From Amorphophallus konjac (lineage: Eukaryota > Streptophyta > Magnoliopsida > Alismatales > Araceae), in NCBI GenBank assembly GCA_022559845.1, contig CM040128.1, positions 177,250,413 to 177,314,412 of the forward strand: 64,000 bases of DNA. Reading direction: 5' to 3'. Under the pieces are notes generated by a model. That model was given only the letters and a program-made list of their open reading frames with translations, ran no database searches and was not told the DNA's origin. Position numbers and translations under genes: made by a program. How positions within the stretch are numbered: the first letter of the stretch is position 1; each line of letters opens with the position of its first letter. Below, in pieces: positions 11,822 to 23,993 of this stretch.

Positions 11822-14252
11822 TGTTGAAGTTAGATGGAAGGCTCTATCACCACAGGATGTGGATCTAGAGGGGGGGTGAATAGATCAACTGGCTATTTTA
11901 AAAATTTGGCCTAGAATCAAATGTGGAATTAGAAGAACACTAAACGGACACAGCCAATGCACCGAATGAAACACACAAGATCTGCTGGACAAGCAATCAA
12001 ACACACGAGAGGCACAAGGCTTTTAGGTGGTTCGGTCTGTCTGACCTATGTCCACCCCACACTCAACTTGAATGTGGATTGCTGACACAGCTTCAATCAG
12101 CTGGGCTCTATAGCTTGCCAACAACGGCTGGGGCTTACAGCTTATCCCGACCAGAGGAACACCCTCTGCAACAGCTGAGCTTCACAGCTTGCTCTGCTGG
12201 GCACTACAGCTTAGCCGACCAGAGGAATACCTCTGCAACACCGCTGCCTCACAGCTTGACACCGCTGACTAACAGCTTGATCGAACAAGAGTTTTCAAGG
12301 AGAAAATAGCAAGACTGAAAACAAACAAAACACACAATCGAATGGAAGAAAACCAAAGCAACTGTAGTAATATCAGCTCTGGTAACTGGACCAAGAGGCT
12401 GATTCACAAGCTCTCAAAATAACTCTCTCAACTCATCTCTCTTTTCTTCTTCTCTGTTTGTTCTTCCTTTCACAGTGGATCTCGGTGGCTGCTGCTTCAG
12501 GCTGGATGTATAGACTTTGCCAACTACGATCAGGCTTTACAGAAAATGAAGACTGCTATATATAACAGTAGCAGGTGGATAAGGGCGCGTGGCTTCCACA
12601 GTTCCCGCCCAAGTGAATTCGCCAGATCCGAGGCAATTCCATCCACGTGTCAGCATCTGCACACCTCGTCCTCCTGGGATCACGAGCCATGTCAGCAATC
12701 TCAGTAGAGAATCCCTGTCAGACAGAGTATTGGATGATCAGATTAAATAACAACTCTGTATAGACTTATCAGAAGAACTATGTTGTATAGACTTCATAGA
12801 AGTGAAAGCGATGTACAGACTTGCTGTATGAAGCAACCGTCGTACAGACTTAGGTGATATGAAGACTGTCAATGTATAGACTAAGTGAAGATCAATGCAA
12901 TGTATAGACTTCGCAAATGAAGATGCAATGTGTAGACTTCATGAATGAAGATGCAATGTGTAGACTTCATGAATGAAGATACAATGTGTAGACTTCAGTG
13001 AGACTCAAATGAAGACAGACGATGTATAGACTTCAGAACTGATGCACGATGTACATACTTCATGAGACTCGAATGAAGACAAGCGATGTATAGACTTCAC
13101 GACTGATGAATGCAATGTACAGACTTTGCAAGATGTGAAGGAGTTCAGTGTATAGACTTCATGATGTGAAGACTTGTCAACAAAGGACTGTACAGACTTG
13201 AGGTGAAGACAGATGTATAGACTTTCTAAACGAACGGCTGTACAGACTTGAAGCAATGGAAAACATCGACTGTATAGACTTTGAACTGCAACGTAGGTAA
13301 AGGCATCGATGTATAGACTTCGAAGCTGAACGTAGGTAAATAACCCAATGTGCAGACTTTGAATTGCAACGATGAAACAGATGCCAATGTACAGACTTTG
13401 GCAAACAACAATGTACAGACTTGGCCAAACAGTCCAATGTATAGACTTGAGGCATGGAGGCCAATCTACATACTTTACCTCGTGTAAGCTACAGTGAATG
13501 AATGTATAGACTTCAAACTCTTGAGCTCTGCACAGACTTTACAGTCAACAGGTGATGTATAGACTTTGGAGTCTGAGACCAATGTACAGACTTTGTAAAC
13601 CAGAAGCCTGTATAGACTTGGAAGATCAAGACGCTAAGGAAGACGGTCCACTGTACAGACTTAGATGCCATTGACAAATGCATGCTACAGTCCAATGTAT
13701 GGACTTTCATTAGACGCTCAATGTACAGACTTCGCCTGACACTGTCCAATGTACAAACTTTGCCTTAGACTCTAAATGAGACGGACAGTGTATAGACTTA
13801 GCCAATGCAATGAGTTGACGCAGTCCAATGTACAGACTTTCAAGCCTGAAGGCCAATGTGTACACTTGCACAGTAGCTTCAAAGTATAGACTTGATATGT
13901 GTGCTTCGGCTGTACAGACTTCACTCTAGCAGGTAATGTAGCAATGTATATACATTGATCTTGAACGTGCAATGTATAGACTGTGCAATCGACAGGCAAT
14001 GTACACACTTGCTAGGATGCTACAAGAGCCACGGATAGTGTACAGACTTACGTTACTGAAGCAATGTATAGACTGTGAGACTTTGAGTGCGTGTTCAGTG
14101 TGAAAACAAGATAAAATGCATAGAACACACATAGAATCTGATAAAAGTAATTTCATCAAAACATAAACAGTGTTGCCAATCAATCAAAACAATGTGTTGC
14201 CATATGAAGTAAAGTTACATATCAACACCATGAACACATAGGAGTCACAACA
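11822..14252 (-). repeat. Element D 3' LTR
   Basis: On the minus strand it begins TGTTGTGACTCC and ends CAACTTCAACA. It contains a TATA box (GCTATATATAAC, 12555-12566 on the plus strand, promoter reading to the minus strand), a U5 with a run of Cs followed by CTCTAGATCC (near 11869), and a long array of short motifs (see separate entry). Length 2431 bp. Confidence 0.95.
12757..14080. repeat. Array of about 40 short TGTAYAGACTT motifs in D 3' LTR
   Basis: The 11-mer TGTATAGACTT or a one-base variant (TGTACAGACTT, TGTGTAGACTT) recurs every 24-40 bases over 1.3 kb. Stretches near 13270-13390 have a regular 39-bp spacing. Spacers are partly related to each other (for example ACGTAGGTAAA, AATGAAGATGCAATG). 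Minus-strand frames full of KVCTL- or SLYI-like repeats are by-products of the array, not genes. The array lies upstream of the TATA box in element orientation, in U3. Confidence 0.88.
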
Positions 14253-15933
14253 ATCTCTCCCTTTTTGATGATGGCAACCCCCTATCATATAGAGTAGCAA
14301 CATCCTGTCATACTAATGCATTTTTGATGAAGGACATGATTTGTTATTCAGATTGTTATGCAGATGTATGTAGATGCTATGAATGACATGCTGCATGCTA
14401 CAAAATGTAAGCAACTCCCTGCTAACAAAATTTCCCCCCTTTTGCCATACCACGATGCAGATGCATACACTCCCCCTGAATCAGAATTCTCAATTCAGAA
14501 TTCTCCCCCTGAACTGAAGAAATGAATTCATTCAGACAATATTCTCCCCCTTTGCCATCAACAAATAGGAGGGAAAGTGAAAGTTCAGCTGACTGGCATT
14601 CTTAGCAAGTAGTTCAGAAATTAAGCAACTAAAGCACAGAACCTTCAGTCATATGAACTGAGAAACGGCTTAGAGATTGAATTTCTGGTTTAAAGGTTAT
14701 AAAAATGAGAGTTCATGCACTACATTCATTGGATAAGGTAGATGTGCATGATAAAATAATAAACCAGAGTCATATTTACATGAGAGATTCAGTTTCAGAA
14801 TATCTTACTTTCATAGACTCAGTAAAATGTGTTAAGAGAAACCATGGCATGTATTGAAATTAAACAACTGACATCCATGAAATTTCTTTGAAGGAACAAC
14901 ATTTTCAGTATTATTTCATTTAGGGCATTCAGGTACCAAAAGTCTTTTTGTGTAAGGGTATACGTGTATCAGACGCCAATACCCCTAGATACTCAACATG
15001 ATGGACCATCTTGCCTATGATCAAACTCAATAGAATTGATTGACACCTTTTTGTGTGAGGGTACACGTTTATTAGACGCCAGTTACCCCCACGTACTCAG
15101 TGAAAACAACCTACTGTTTTGATCATTTTATACAGAGATAGCTGATACACCTCATGACATGAATGATGTCCACTTCATTGATGGATCACTCAGTTTCTCA
15201 GTGATTTACCAGTCATTGCTCTGTCAATGCTATTTTTTCAAATAACTTTCAATGTTTTTCAATATCTTTCTTAGCTGCCCTTTATTTGTTTCAGAATGAC
15301 TTGTTTAAGGACAATACACATACCTAGCTTCTCTAACATGATTTCAGATGAGTTTTTAGATTTCAGATATAATTAGCTTTGTCTGACATAAAATAAGATA
15401 AGGTTGAGAGCTTTATCAATTTTCAGTATCCTTATTTACTGATTGTAGTCTTTCAACTCTAAAGATTATAAATTTTAAACCATTAAGTCAGTCTTTAAGC
15501 AATTAAAGTTCTTATGAAAGAAGAAATCTGTTTTCTATTGCTTAATATTAGAACTGACTAAAAGATTGCCATACTGTCAGACTCAACTCTGAATCATATG
15601 CAATACTCCCCCTGTCTATGTGCATGTGATCTTGCGAATGTGGACTGAACAAATGATTTTGAAAATCATGCTTCCCTGCCCTTTGGTAGCTTACCATTGG
15701 ATATACCAGGGTAATGCAAGGAGATGCAGTGCAATACAATCATGCAGAAATATAGACATATCATGCATCTAGACATATATATGCAATGATGATCATGAGT
15801 GCAATAAAAAAAAATGAGAGTCATGCATTATCATAAGTCTGTTGCACAATGTTTATTCAATCTATCAACAGTAAGTCCAAATCAGAAGTTTATTCAAAGC
15901 AGCTCAAAAGTTTTATTCAAGTCAACAAAGAGT
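14253..15933 (-). other. Element D 3' untranslated region with polypurine tract and PPT-like copies
   Basis: AT-rich, no supported gene between the RNase H stop and the 3' LTR. Next to the LTR the minus strand reads CATCAAAAAGGGAGAGAT, the likely polypurine tract priming second-strand synthesis. Similar motifs (GGCAAAAAGGGGGGAAA and GATGGCAAAGGGGGAGAAT on the minus strand) recur at about 14431-14448 and 14541-14561, with more CCCCCTG runs near 14470-14510 and 15606. No envelope-like frame is recognisable. Confidence 0.7.
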
Positions 15934-17567
15934 TCATTCATTATGCTGAAATTTACACAAGCCAAGTTCTCTTCTAAAAAAATTAAAATTTTCATTTCCA
16001 AGTGGCTTAGTAAAGATATCAGCAACTTGTTTGTCTGTTTCAATGAAGTCTAGTTCAATTTCCTTTTTGTTCACAGCATCTCTTAGAAAATGATGTTTTA
16101 TTTCTATGTGCTTAGTCCTAGAATGATGAACAGGATTTTTAGCAAGGCATATGGCACTAGTATTATAACATAGAATTATAATACATTCCAGTTTTATCTG
16201 ATAATCATCTAGTTGGTGCTTAATCCAAAGTACTTGGGCAGCACAATTACCTGCTGCAACATATTTAGCCTCAGCTGTAGACAAGGCTACAGTGTGTTGC
16301 TTCTTAGATGCCCAAGATACTAGACAGCCACCAAGGAATTGACAATAGCCACTAGTGCTTTTTCTATTTACTCGACACCCAGCATAATCAGCATCAGTGT
16401 AAGCTAGAAGCTCTAACTCACACCTAGCAGGATACCATAATCCTAGCTCTTGGGTGCCTAGTAGATATCTAAAAATCATTTTCACTGCTTTAAAATGATT
16501 TTCTTTAGGACTGGCCTGAAACCTAGCACATAATCCTACAGTGAATTGAATATCAGGCCTAGATGCTGTTAAGTAGAGAAGGGATCCGATCATACCTCTG
16601 TATAACTTCTGGTCAAATGGGTTACCTTTAGTGTCTTCATCCAAGCTTGTAGAGGTACCCATTGGAGAAGCTATCTCTTTAAGGTTATCCATCTTGTATT
16701 TCTTGAGTAGATCCCTTGTGTACTTGGACTGAGTGATAAACATTCTGTCCTTTGTTTGTGTAACCTGCAGTCCAAGAAACAATTTGAGCTCATCCATTGA
16801 GCTCATTTCAAACTCATTAGTCATTGTTTTAGAAAATTCCTCACACAATTTGGGGTTAGTTGACCCAAAAATGATATCATCCACATAAATCTGTACAATA
16901 AGAATTTCAGAATGACTCACCTTTGTAAATAAGGTCTGATCAACTACTCCTCTAGTGAAATTTTGATCAGTGAGGAACTTGCTCAACCTGTCGTACCAAG
17001 CTCTGGGAGCTTGCTTAAGACCACAGAGAGCTTTATTTAATTTGTAAACATGATTAGGGAAATCTAGACATTCAAACCCAGGGGGCTGTCTAACATAGAC
17101 ATCCTCATTAATTTCCCCATTCAAGAATGTAGATTTTACATCCATCTGCTAGAGGATTATACCTAGGGAACATGCGTAAGCTAATAAAATTCTAACAGCT
17201 TCTAATCTGGCTACAGGGGTAAATGACTCTTCAAAGTCAATATCAAACTCCTGGTTGTACCCCTGAGTAACAAGTCTGGCTTTATTTTTAATAATATTCC
17301 CTGATTCATCAGTTTTATTTCTAAACACCCATCTAGTCCCTATGACTATTCCATGAGCAGGAGGTGGGACCAAGTGCCACACCTTGTTCCTGTGAACTGA
17401 TTAAGCTCCTCATGCATGGCATTAATCCAATGCATATCCTTGAGGGCACAGTCAATGGACTTGGGTTCAATTTGAGAGACAAGAGCATATGTATTTAATT
17501 CATCCTGAATTCTAAAGTGACCTCTAGTTCTAGGGGGATCATTCAGATTGCTAATGATATTATTCAC
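15934..17567 (-). pseudogene. pol: Element D reverse transcriptase and RNase H
   Basis: Minus-strand coding in two frames. 17567-17346 holds the end of the INT-RT linker and the start of RT. A frameshift near 17390 moves to the frame of 17382-15934, which a TAG at 17149-17151 splits just before QMDVKSTFLNG. The 403-residue segment from 17145 contains CGLKQAPRAWYD, the catalytic IYVDDIIFGS, a copia-type connection domain, and RNase H motifs (AYTDADYAG, ALSTAEAKYVA, then KHIEIKHHFLRD). It ends normally at KFQHNE. The protein copies element RNA into cDNA and removes the RNA strand. Two lesions disable it; otherwise it looks nearly complete. Confidence 0.93.
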
Positions 17568-19004
17568 AGGGTGATCTTTAAGATATCTAATATTAACAAT
17601 CTGAGTTTCAGGAATTTCACTTACCTCCCCCTGAACTTCAGGTTCTTCTTCATTTTGCTCTTCTTTATCTTCCTCACCATCAGACTAGTCTGCAGAGTTT
17701 TCATCTTTCAAAATGTTCCCATCTTTGTTCCTGCAATAACCATGGTTAGTTTCCATCAAGGTTTCATCAAAGATAATGTGTGGAGATTCTTCAACAATTT
17801 TTGAGTTTAAATTGAACACTCTATAAGCCCGGGTATTTTCAGAATAACTGAGGAAGATTCCTAGTTCACCTTTTGGCTCAAATTTATCAAGGTCCCTCTT
17901 GTCATTTATATGTATAAAACATTTACAACCAAAGACCTTGAAGTGGGCGATTGAAGGTTTCTTACCTCTCAAAATCTCATAAGGGATTTTCTGGGTGGAA
18001 GGTCTTACCATTGCCCTGTTAATTACATAACAGGCTGTGTTGACTGCTTCAGCCCAGAATTTTCTTGGCAGTTGACCTTCAACTAAGAGAGTTCGGCCTA
18101 TTTCCACTAGAGTTTTGTTCCTCCTCTCGACAACACCATTCTGCTCAGGTGTCCTGGGTGAGGAGAACTTATGATGAATCCCACTTGACCTGCAAAATTC
18201 TTCAAAGTGTGAGTTTTCAAACTCACCTCCATGATCAGTCAAAGTATTTTTAATTTTCTGATTTATTCTTATACAGAACTCCTGAAATTCTGAGAATGCA
18301 TCATTCTTATGTGACCGAAAAAATACCCAAGTATACCTAGAAGAATCATCTACTAAGACAAACCCATACCTCTTCCCTGATAAACTGACAGACCTGGTTG
18401 ACCCAAATAGGTCCATGTGTATCCGTTCATAAGGTTTAGTGGATAGGTTTTCTGTCCTAGATTTGAATGATTTTCTAGTCAACTTGGACTGAGTGCATGC
18501 ATTACAAAATTTATTGTCCTTTTTAAAAGAGACTTCAGGGAGTCCTCTAACCATGCTATGCTTGTTTAGTTTATGCAAAATAGTATAACTCGCATGGCCT
18601 AACCTACGATGCCATAAAAATGCTAAATCTTCTCTACTGGCAGTAAGACATAGGTTAGAATGCTGAATATCATCTAAATCTATCATGTATGTGTTATTTA
18701 TTCTTTTTCCAGAAAATTTGATAATTTCAGAATCAGGTTCAAAAACCTTGCAGCATTGATAATCAAATAAGACTTTATGTCCTTTATCACACAACTGGCT
18801 GATACTAAGTAAATTATGAGCTAACCCTTCAACCAGCATAACATCATCAATGCAGCAGGTAGAACACTTACCTACCTTACATGTTCCAATGATCCTACCC
18901 TTTATGTTTCTTTCAAAGGTGACAAGGCCTCCTAGCTTTTCAGTTAGCATGCAAAACTTGGCCTTATCTCCTGTCATATGCCTGGAGCAGCCACTGTCCA
19001 AGTA
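17568..19004 (-). pseudogene. pol: Element D protease and integrase
   Basis: The frame opens on the protease active site LDSGCSRHMTG (DSG). The codon two before it is TAG (19005-19007), where copia elements have Trp; the reading frame is the same as gag, so gag and pol are one polyprotein. GAG-pre-integrase (FLWHRRLGHASY with HHCC zinc ligands, CNACTQSKLTR) follows. The integrase core shows Asp in HMDLFG, Asp in TDHGGEFEN and Glu in NGVVERRNKTL: a complete D-D-E. The frame reads to a TAG at 17685, beyond which it continues (EEDKEEQNEEEPEVQ) toward RT. Any methionine start near 19001 would be artificial; the codon there is TTG. Confidence 0.93.
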
Positions 19005-19012
19005 CTACAAGT

Positions 19013-19541
19013 TGCTCTTGGCTACCAGGCATACCTGCACACACAATTAGGGTAAAGAGTTTGGAACCTAAGTCTGATTGGGCTCCAATGCAGATGAAGT
19101 GCAAGTAAAGAAAGATAGCATGGTTTTGGGAATCCACATTTGTTTGAAGCAGTTCTGTTCAGTGGATTTTCCAGATTTCTTTTTGTTTTGCTTTTTCTTG
19201 TTGACTTTCTTCTTATTTGCACCAACAGAGTTATTCACAGAATTGTTGTTATTGTGCCAATGCTTCGGCCAGGTTGCATTCATAAAGTTTTGGCCATAGT
19301 AGTTCCTGGGCTGGTTGTGGAAATGTTGGTAATTCCTAGGCATCCGACTACCATACCCATTTTCCCAATTTCTGACATAGGGTCTGTAAAAGTGTGTAGG
19401 TTGATGAACATACCCTGTATGCATCCCTTGAGTTCTAATCCACCCACACCCATTAGGATAGATTGGCTGTGTGGGGTAGTAGGACTGAACTCTAGGTGGA
19501 TTAAATTTGTTGGGCTGACTTCTAAAAATATTTTGTCTTCC
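19013..19541 (-). pseudogene. Element D gag-pol linker, broken by stops
   Basis: In the gag frame, past the gag stop at 19542, the coding continues with Asn/Tyr-rich sequence (NYQHFHNQPRNYYGQNF) and a Lys/Asn basic tract (NKKKVNKKKQNKKKSGK), then degenerates with stops near 19068, 19050 and 19005. Such a basic linker before the protease is usual in this kind of copia element. Because the frame does not change, loss of the stops would restore one polyprotein. Confidence 0.7.
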
Positions 19542-21485
19542 CTACACCCTTGACCCTGCTGACCTATTCATAGGTTTTGGTTGGGTCCTTTTCTGTGATG
19601 ATGGTGGTGAAGATTTTTTGGCATTGATATGGGGTTTGTTTACCTGAGCAGGCTGACCCCTAACCTTTGGTTGAGCACTAGAGCTAGGTTTGGAAGTCCC
19701 AATTCTACTAGGCTCACTTACTTTCTGTTTGCCCTTCTCCTCTGCATTTAGCCTTTTCAGATTCAAATTTGTCTTTACAGCATTATTAGAATTCATGTTG
19801 ATCAGAGGTCCTTTCTCCTTTTGTGCAAGAAAGGAAATAGTTTTCATTCCAAAGCTTTTAGTTGCACTAGAGTTGAATCCTAGGCCCTCTCTTCTGAAAT
19901 TTACCTTTGACCCCAGTAATGCATCTAAATTTTCAGATCCTTGGGTCATTTTCTCAATTATTTTTAGCTTATCCTCATTATCTTTCTGAACTTCATCAAT
20001 AGATTTTTTCAACTCATTATTCACATTGAGGACAGCTTCATATTTTTCAGAAATAATTTTTATCTCATTTTCATAATTCTGAATTTTCAGTTTCCATGCA
20101 TCAATTTCATTGTCTAATCTCACATTTTCTTCCTTAGAAATTTTCAGTTCTTTATTGATTTCTTCAAATTCAGAACATGTGAGTTTCAGCTTACTGTTCT
20201 CAGTTTCTAAGCAGGCAATTTTATCAGACAATGAAGTATCATTTTGCATGATTTTAATTTTTCTTCGTAGATGCCTGTTTTCTTTTCTGTCCTCATCTAC
20301 TCTATCAGTAAGTTCATCATAAGCAACCATCCAATCAGTAATAGTAAAATTTTCATAGCGAGAGGATACCTCATCAGATTCTTCCTCTCTATCTTCTGAG
20401 CTGGTTGCCATGAGACAGATTGGCTTCTCAGCTTCAACTTCACTATCCGAAGTGACACTCAAAGATCCCTCGTCCTCATCACTCCAGGTACTCACCATAG
20501 CTTTCCCTTTTGTGTTCTTTTTCTTGGACTTGTCCTTGAGGTTCTGATTTGTTGGACATTCAGCTTTAAAGTGACCAGCCTTCCTGCATTGATAGCAAAC
20601 ATTAGTCTCAGCTTTTTTTACAGGGTTTGATTTATACCTTGTGTCTCGACGGCCACTGTTGGGATTTCTTCGGCTGAATCTTCTTCCTTCCTTCTTGAGA
20701 AATCTCTGGAATTCCCTAGTAATCATCGCAATATCAGCATTTGCCACTTCTTCTTCAGACAAGCTCTCTTCAGTTGATGATCCGTTGGGGCTGGATCGGC
20801 TGGATCTGCTAGCACCAGCCTTCAGAGCTATAGGCTTCCTCTTTCTGTCAGCCTCCTCTATCTTTGGCAGATTCATCTCATAAGCCATTAGAGATCCGAT
20901 CAGCTCATCTGCCTTAGTATTGTGCAGATCTCTTGACTCTTCCATAAGTGTGGCCTTGGTGTGCCAAATTGGAGTCAAGGATCGTAAGATCTTCCTGACT
21001 ACATCATACTCATAATATTTTTTCCCGAAGCCTCTGAGACCATTTGTGATAATAGTCAGCCGAGCATACATTTCTTTGATCGTCTCATTAGGCTTCATCT
21101 TGAAAGCTTCGTATTCTGAAACCAGTAGATTAGTCTTAGTCTCTCTGACTTGTGAAGTCCCCTCATAGATGACTTCAAGTGCATCCCACATTTCCTTCGC
21201 TGAGGAGTAGGCAGATATTCGTGAGAACTCGGTGGGATGCAGAGAGCACTGGATTGCATTGATTGCACTCCAGTTGAGCGTGGACCTTCTAATTTCTTCC
21301 TTGGTCCATACATCTTCATTTGGGGACAGCTCGAAAGGTCCATTGCTAACCACCTTCCAAATTTCATAATCTTTAGCCCTCAAGAATACCTGCATACGGT
21401 GCTTCCAATATGCGTAGTTGGTTCCATCGAAGTACGGGGGCTTGGATGTGGAGTGTCCTTCAGCTATCATCCCTCTTCCGTCCAT
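19542..21485 (-). CDS. gag: Element D gag polyprotein (647 aa)
   Basis: The ATG at 21485 lies 60 bases inside the 5' LTR edge, just past the primer-binding site, and the frame is open for 647 codons. The N-terminal ~230 residues are a copia gag domain (UBN2/DUF4219 type: FDGTNYAYWKHRMQVFL, WDALEVIYEGTSQVRETK, LTIITNGLRGFGK). A zinc knuckle CYQCRKAGHFKAEC (CX2CX4HX4C) at about residue 295 binds RNA. Residues ~380-530 form a long heptad-rich coiled coil (LETENSKLKLTCSEFEEI, INKELKISKEENVRLDNEI). The C-terminus is Ser/Pro/Lys-rich. It is the only long intact protein of this element and could in principle still make particles. Confidence 0.92.
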   Translation of the reverse strand: MDGRGMIAEGHSTSKPPYFDGTNYAYWKHRMQVFLRAKDYEIWKVVSNGPFELSPNEDVWTKEEIRRSTLNWSAINAIQCSLHPTEFSRISAYSSAKEMWDALEVIYEGTSQVRETKTNLLVSEYEAFKMKPNETIKEMYARLTIITNGLRGFGKKYYEYDVVRKILRSLTPIWHTKATLMEESRDLHNTKADELIGSLMAYEMNLPKIEEADRKRKPIALKAGASRSSRSSPNGSSTEESLSEEEVANADIAMITREFQRFLKKEGRRFSRRNPNSGRRDTRYKSNPVKKAETNVCYQCRKAGHFKAECPTNQNLKDKSKKKNTKGKAMVSTWSDEDEGSLSVTSDSEVEAEKPICLMATSSEDREEESDEVSSRYENFTITDWMVAYDELTDRVDEDRKENRHLRRKIKIMQNDTSLSDKIACLETENSKLKLTCSEFEEINKELKISKEENVRLDNEIDAWKLKIQNYENEIKIISEKYEAVLNVNNELKKSIDEVQKDNEDKLKIIEKMTQGSENLDALLGSKVNFRREGLGFNSSATKSFGMKTISFLAQKEKGPLINMNSNNAVKTNLNLKRLNAEEKGKQKVSEPSRIGTSKPSSSAQPKVRGQPAQVNKPHINAKKSSPPSSQKRTQPKPMNRSAGSRV

Positions 21486-21530
21486 CTGTGCTTATCCTCT
21501 TCGGGCGGTAAGTCCCTATAGAAGAGTCTA

Positions 21531-21542
21531 GCTCTGATACCA
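21531..21542 (-). promoter_or_regulatory. Primer-binding site of D (initiator Met tRNA)
   Basis: Two bases inside the 5' LTR the minus strand reads TGGTATCAGAGC, the standard plant copia primer site complementary to the 3' end of initiator methionine tRNA. It fixes the element's direction and the LTR boundary at 21545. Confidence 0.95.
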
Positions 21543-21544
21543 AA

Positions 21545-23993
21545 TGTTGAAGTTAGATGGAAGGCTCTATCACCACAGGATGTGGATCTAGAGGGGGGGT
21601 GAATAGATCAACTGGCTATTTTGAAAATTTGGCCTAGAATCAAATGCGGAATTAGAAGAACACTAAACGAACACAGCCAATGCACCGAATGAAACACACA
21701 AGATCTGCTGGACAAGCAATCAAACACACGAGAGGCACAATGCTTTTAGGTGGTTCGGTCAGTCCGACCTACGTCCACCCCACATTCAACTTGAATGTGG
21801 ATTACTGCTGATACACAGCTTCAATCAGCTGGGCTCTACAGCTTGCCAACAACGGCTGGGGCTTACAGATTATCCCGACCAGAGGAACACCCTCTGCAAT
21901 AGCAGAGCTTCACAGCTTGCTCTGCTGGGCACTACAGCTTAGCCGACCAGAGGAACACCTCTGCAACACCGCTGCCTCACAGCTTGACACCGCTGACTAA
22001 CAGCTTGATCGAACAAGAGTTTTCAAGGAGAAAATAGTAAGACTGAAAACAAACAAAACACACAATCAAATGGAAGAAAACCAAAGTGACTGTAGCAATA
22101 TCAGCTCTGGTAACTGGACCAAGAGGCTGATTCACAAGCTCTCACAATAACTCTCTCAACTCATCTCTCTTTTTCTTCTTCTCTGTTTGTTCTTCCTCTC
22201 ACAGTGGATCTCGGTGGCTGCTGCTTCAGGCTGGATGTATAGACTTTGCCAACTTCGATCAGCCTTTACAGAAGATGAAGACTGCTATATATAACAGCAG
22301 CAGGTGGATAAGGGTGCGTGGCTTCCACAGTTCCTGCCCAAGTGAATTCGCCAGATCTGAGGCAATTCCATCCACGTGTCAGCATCTGCACACCTCGTCT
22401 TCCTGGGATCACGAGCCATGTCAGCAATCTCATTAGAGAATCCCTGTTAGACAGAGTATTGGATGATCAGATTAAATAACAACTCTGTATAGACTTATCA
22501 GAAGAACTGCGTTGTATAGACTTCATATAAGTGAAAGCGATGTACAGACTTGCTGTATGAAGCAACCGCCGTACAGACTTAGGTGATATGAAGACTGTCA
22601 ATGTATAGACTAAGTGAAGATCAATGCAATGTACAGAGTTCGTAAATGAAGATGCAATGTGTAGACTTCATGAATGAAGATGCAATGTGTAGACTTCATG
22701 AATGAAGATACAATGTGTAGACTTCAGTGAGACTCAAATGAAGACAGACGATGTATAGACTTCAGAACTGATGCACGATGTACATACTTCATGAGACTCG
22801 AATGAAGACAAGCGATGTATAGACTTCACGACTGATGAATGCAATGTACAGACTTTGCAAGATGTGAAGGAGTTGAGTGTATAGACTTCACGATGTGAAG
22901 ACTTGTCAACAAAGGACTGTACAGACTTAAGGTGAAGACAGATGTATAGACTTTCTAAACGAACGGCTGTATAGACTTGAAGCAATGGAAAACATCGACT
23001 GTATAGACTTTGAACTGCAACGTAGGTAAAGGCATCGATGTATAGACTTCGAAGCTGAACGTAGGTAAATAACCCAATGTGCAGACTTTGAATTGCAACG
23101 AAGAAACAGATGCCAATGTATAGACTTTGGCAAACAGCGATGTACAGACTTGGCCAAACAGTCCAATGTATAGACTTGAGGCATGGAGGCCAATGTACAG
23201 ACTTTACCTCGTGCAAGCTATAGTGAATGAATGTATAAACTTCGAACTCTTGAGCTCTGCATAGACTTTGCAGTCAACAGGCGATGTATAGACTTTGGCG
23301 TCTGAGACCAATGTACAGACTTTGTAAACCAGAAGCCTGTATAGACTTGGAAGATCAAGACGCTAAGGAAGACGGTCCACTGTACAGACTTAGATGTCAT
23401 TGACAAATGCATGCTACAGTCCAATGTATGGACTTTCATGAGACGCTCATTGAGACGCTCAATGTACAGACTTCGCCTGACACCGTCCAATGTACAGACT
23501 TTGCCTTAGACTCTAAATGAGACGGACAATGTATAGACTTAGCCAATGCAATGAGTTGACGCAGTCCAACATACAGACTTTCAAGCCTGAAGGCCAATGT
23601 GTAGACTTGCACAGTAGCTTCAAAGTATAGACTTGATATGTGTGCTTCGGCTGTACAGACTTCACTCTAGCAGGTAATGTAGCAATGTATATACATTGAT
23701 CTTGAACGTGCAGTGTATAGATTGTGCAATCGACAGGCAATGTACACACTTGCTAGGATGCTGCAAGAGCCACGGACAGTGTACAGACTTACGTTACTGA
23801 AGCAATGTATAGACTGTGAGACTTTGAGTGTGTGTTCAGTGTGAAAACAAGATAAAATGCATAGAACACACAGAGAATCTGATAAAAGTAATTTCATCAA
23901 AACATAAACAGTGTTACCAATCAATCAAAATAATGTGTTGCCATATGAAGTAAAGTTACATGTCAACACCATCAACACATAGGAGTCACAACA
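21545..23993 (-). repeat. Element D 5' LTR
   Basis: A 2449-bp partner of the LTR at 11822-14252, with the same ends, TATA (GCTATATATAAC, 22284-22295), U5 and short-motif array. Visible differences are scattered single-base changes, mostly transitions, plus a few small indels such as an extra GAGACGCTCATT-like step near 23445. Confidence 0.95.
22484..23825. repeat. TGTAYAGACTT motif array in D 5' LTR
   Basis: The second copy of the short-motif array, collinear with the one in the other LTR. Some units differ only at the Y position (TGTATAGACTT against TGTACAGACTT), showing that the motif drifts but the spacing is kept. Confidence 0.88.

Larger units (their letters stand above)
11822..23993 (-). 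mobile_element. Element D: Ty1/copia LTR retrotransposon
   Basis: Two LTRs (11822-14252 and 21545-23993) flank a minus-strand gag-PR-INT-RT-RNH. INT before RT identifies Ty1/copia. Both outer ends are TG/CA type and the element is bounded by a perfect 5-bp TSD, GGAAC, at 11817-11821 and 23994-23998. It lies inside the A antisense gene, in the opposite sense to A pol. The long gag with coiled coil suggests the Tork/SIRE side of the family, but I did not settle the lineage. By eye the LTRs differ by only a few percent, so insertion is fairly recent relative to A. Confidence 0.96.

Noticed and set aside
13005..14183. Minus-strand small ORFs rich in SLYI and KVCTL
   Set aside because: They are by-products of the TGTAYAGACTT array in the D LTR and occur in several frames.
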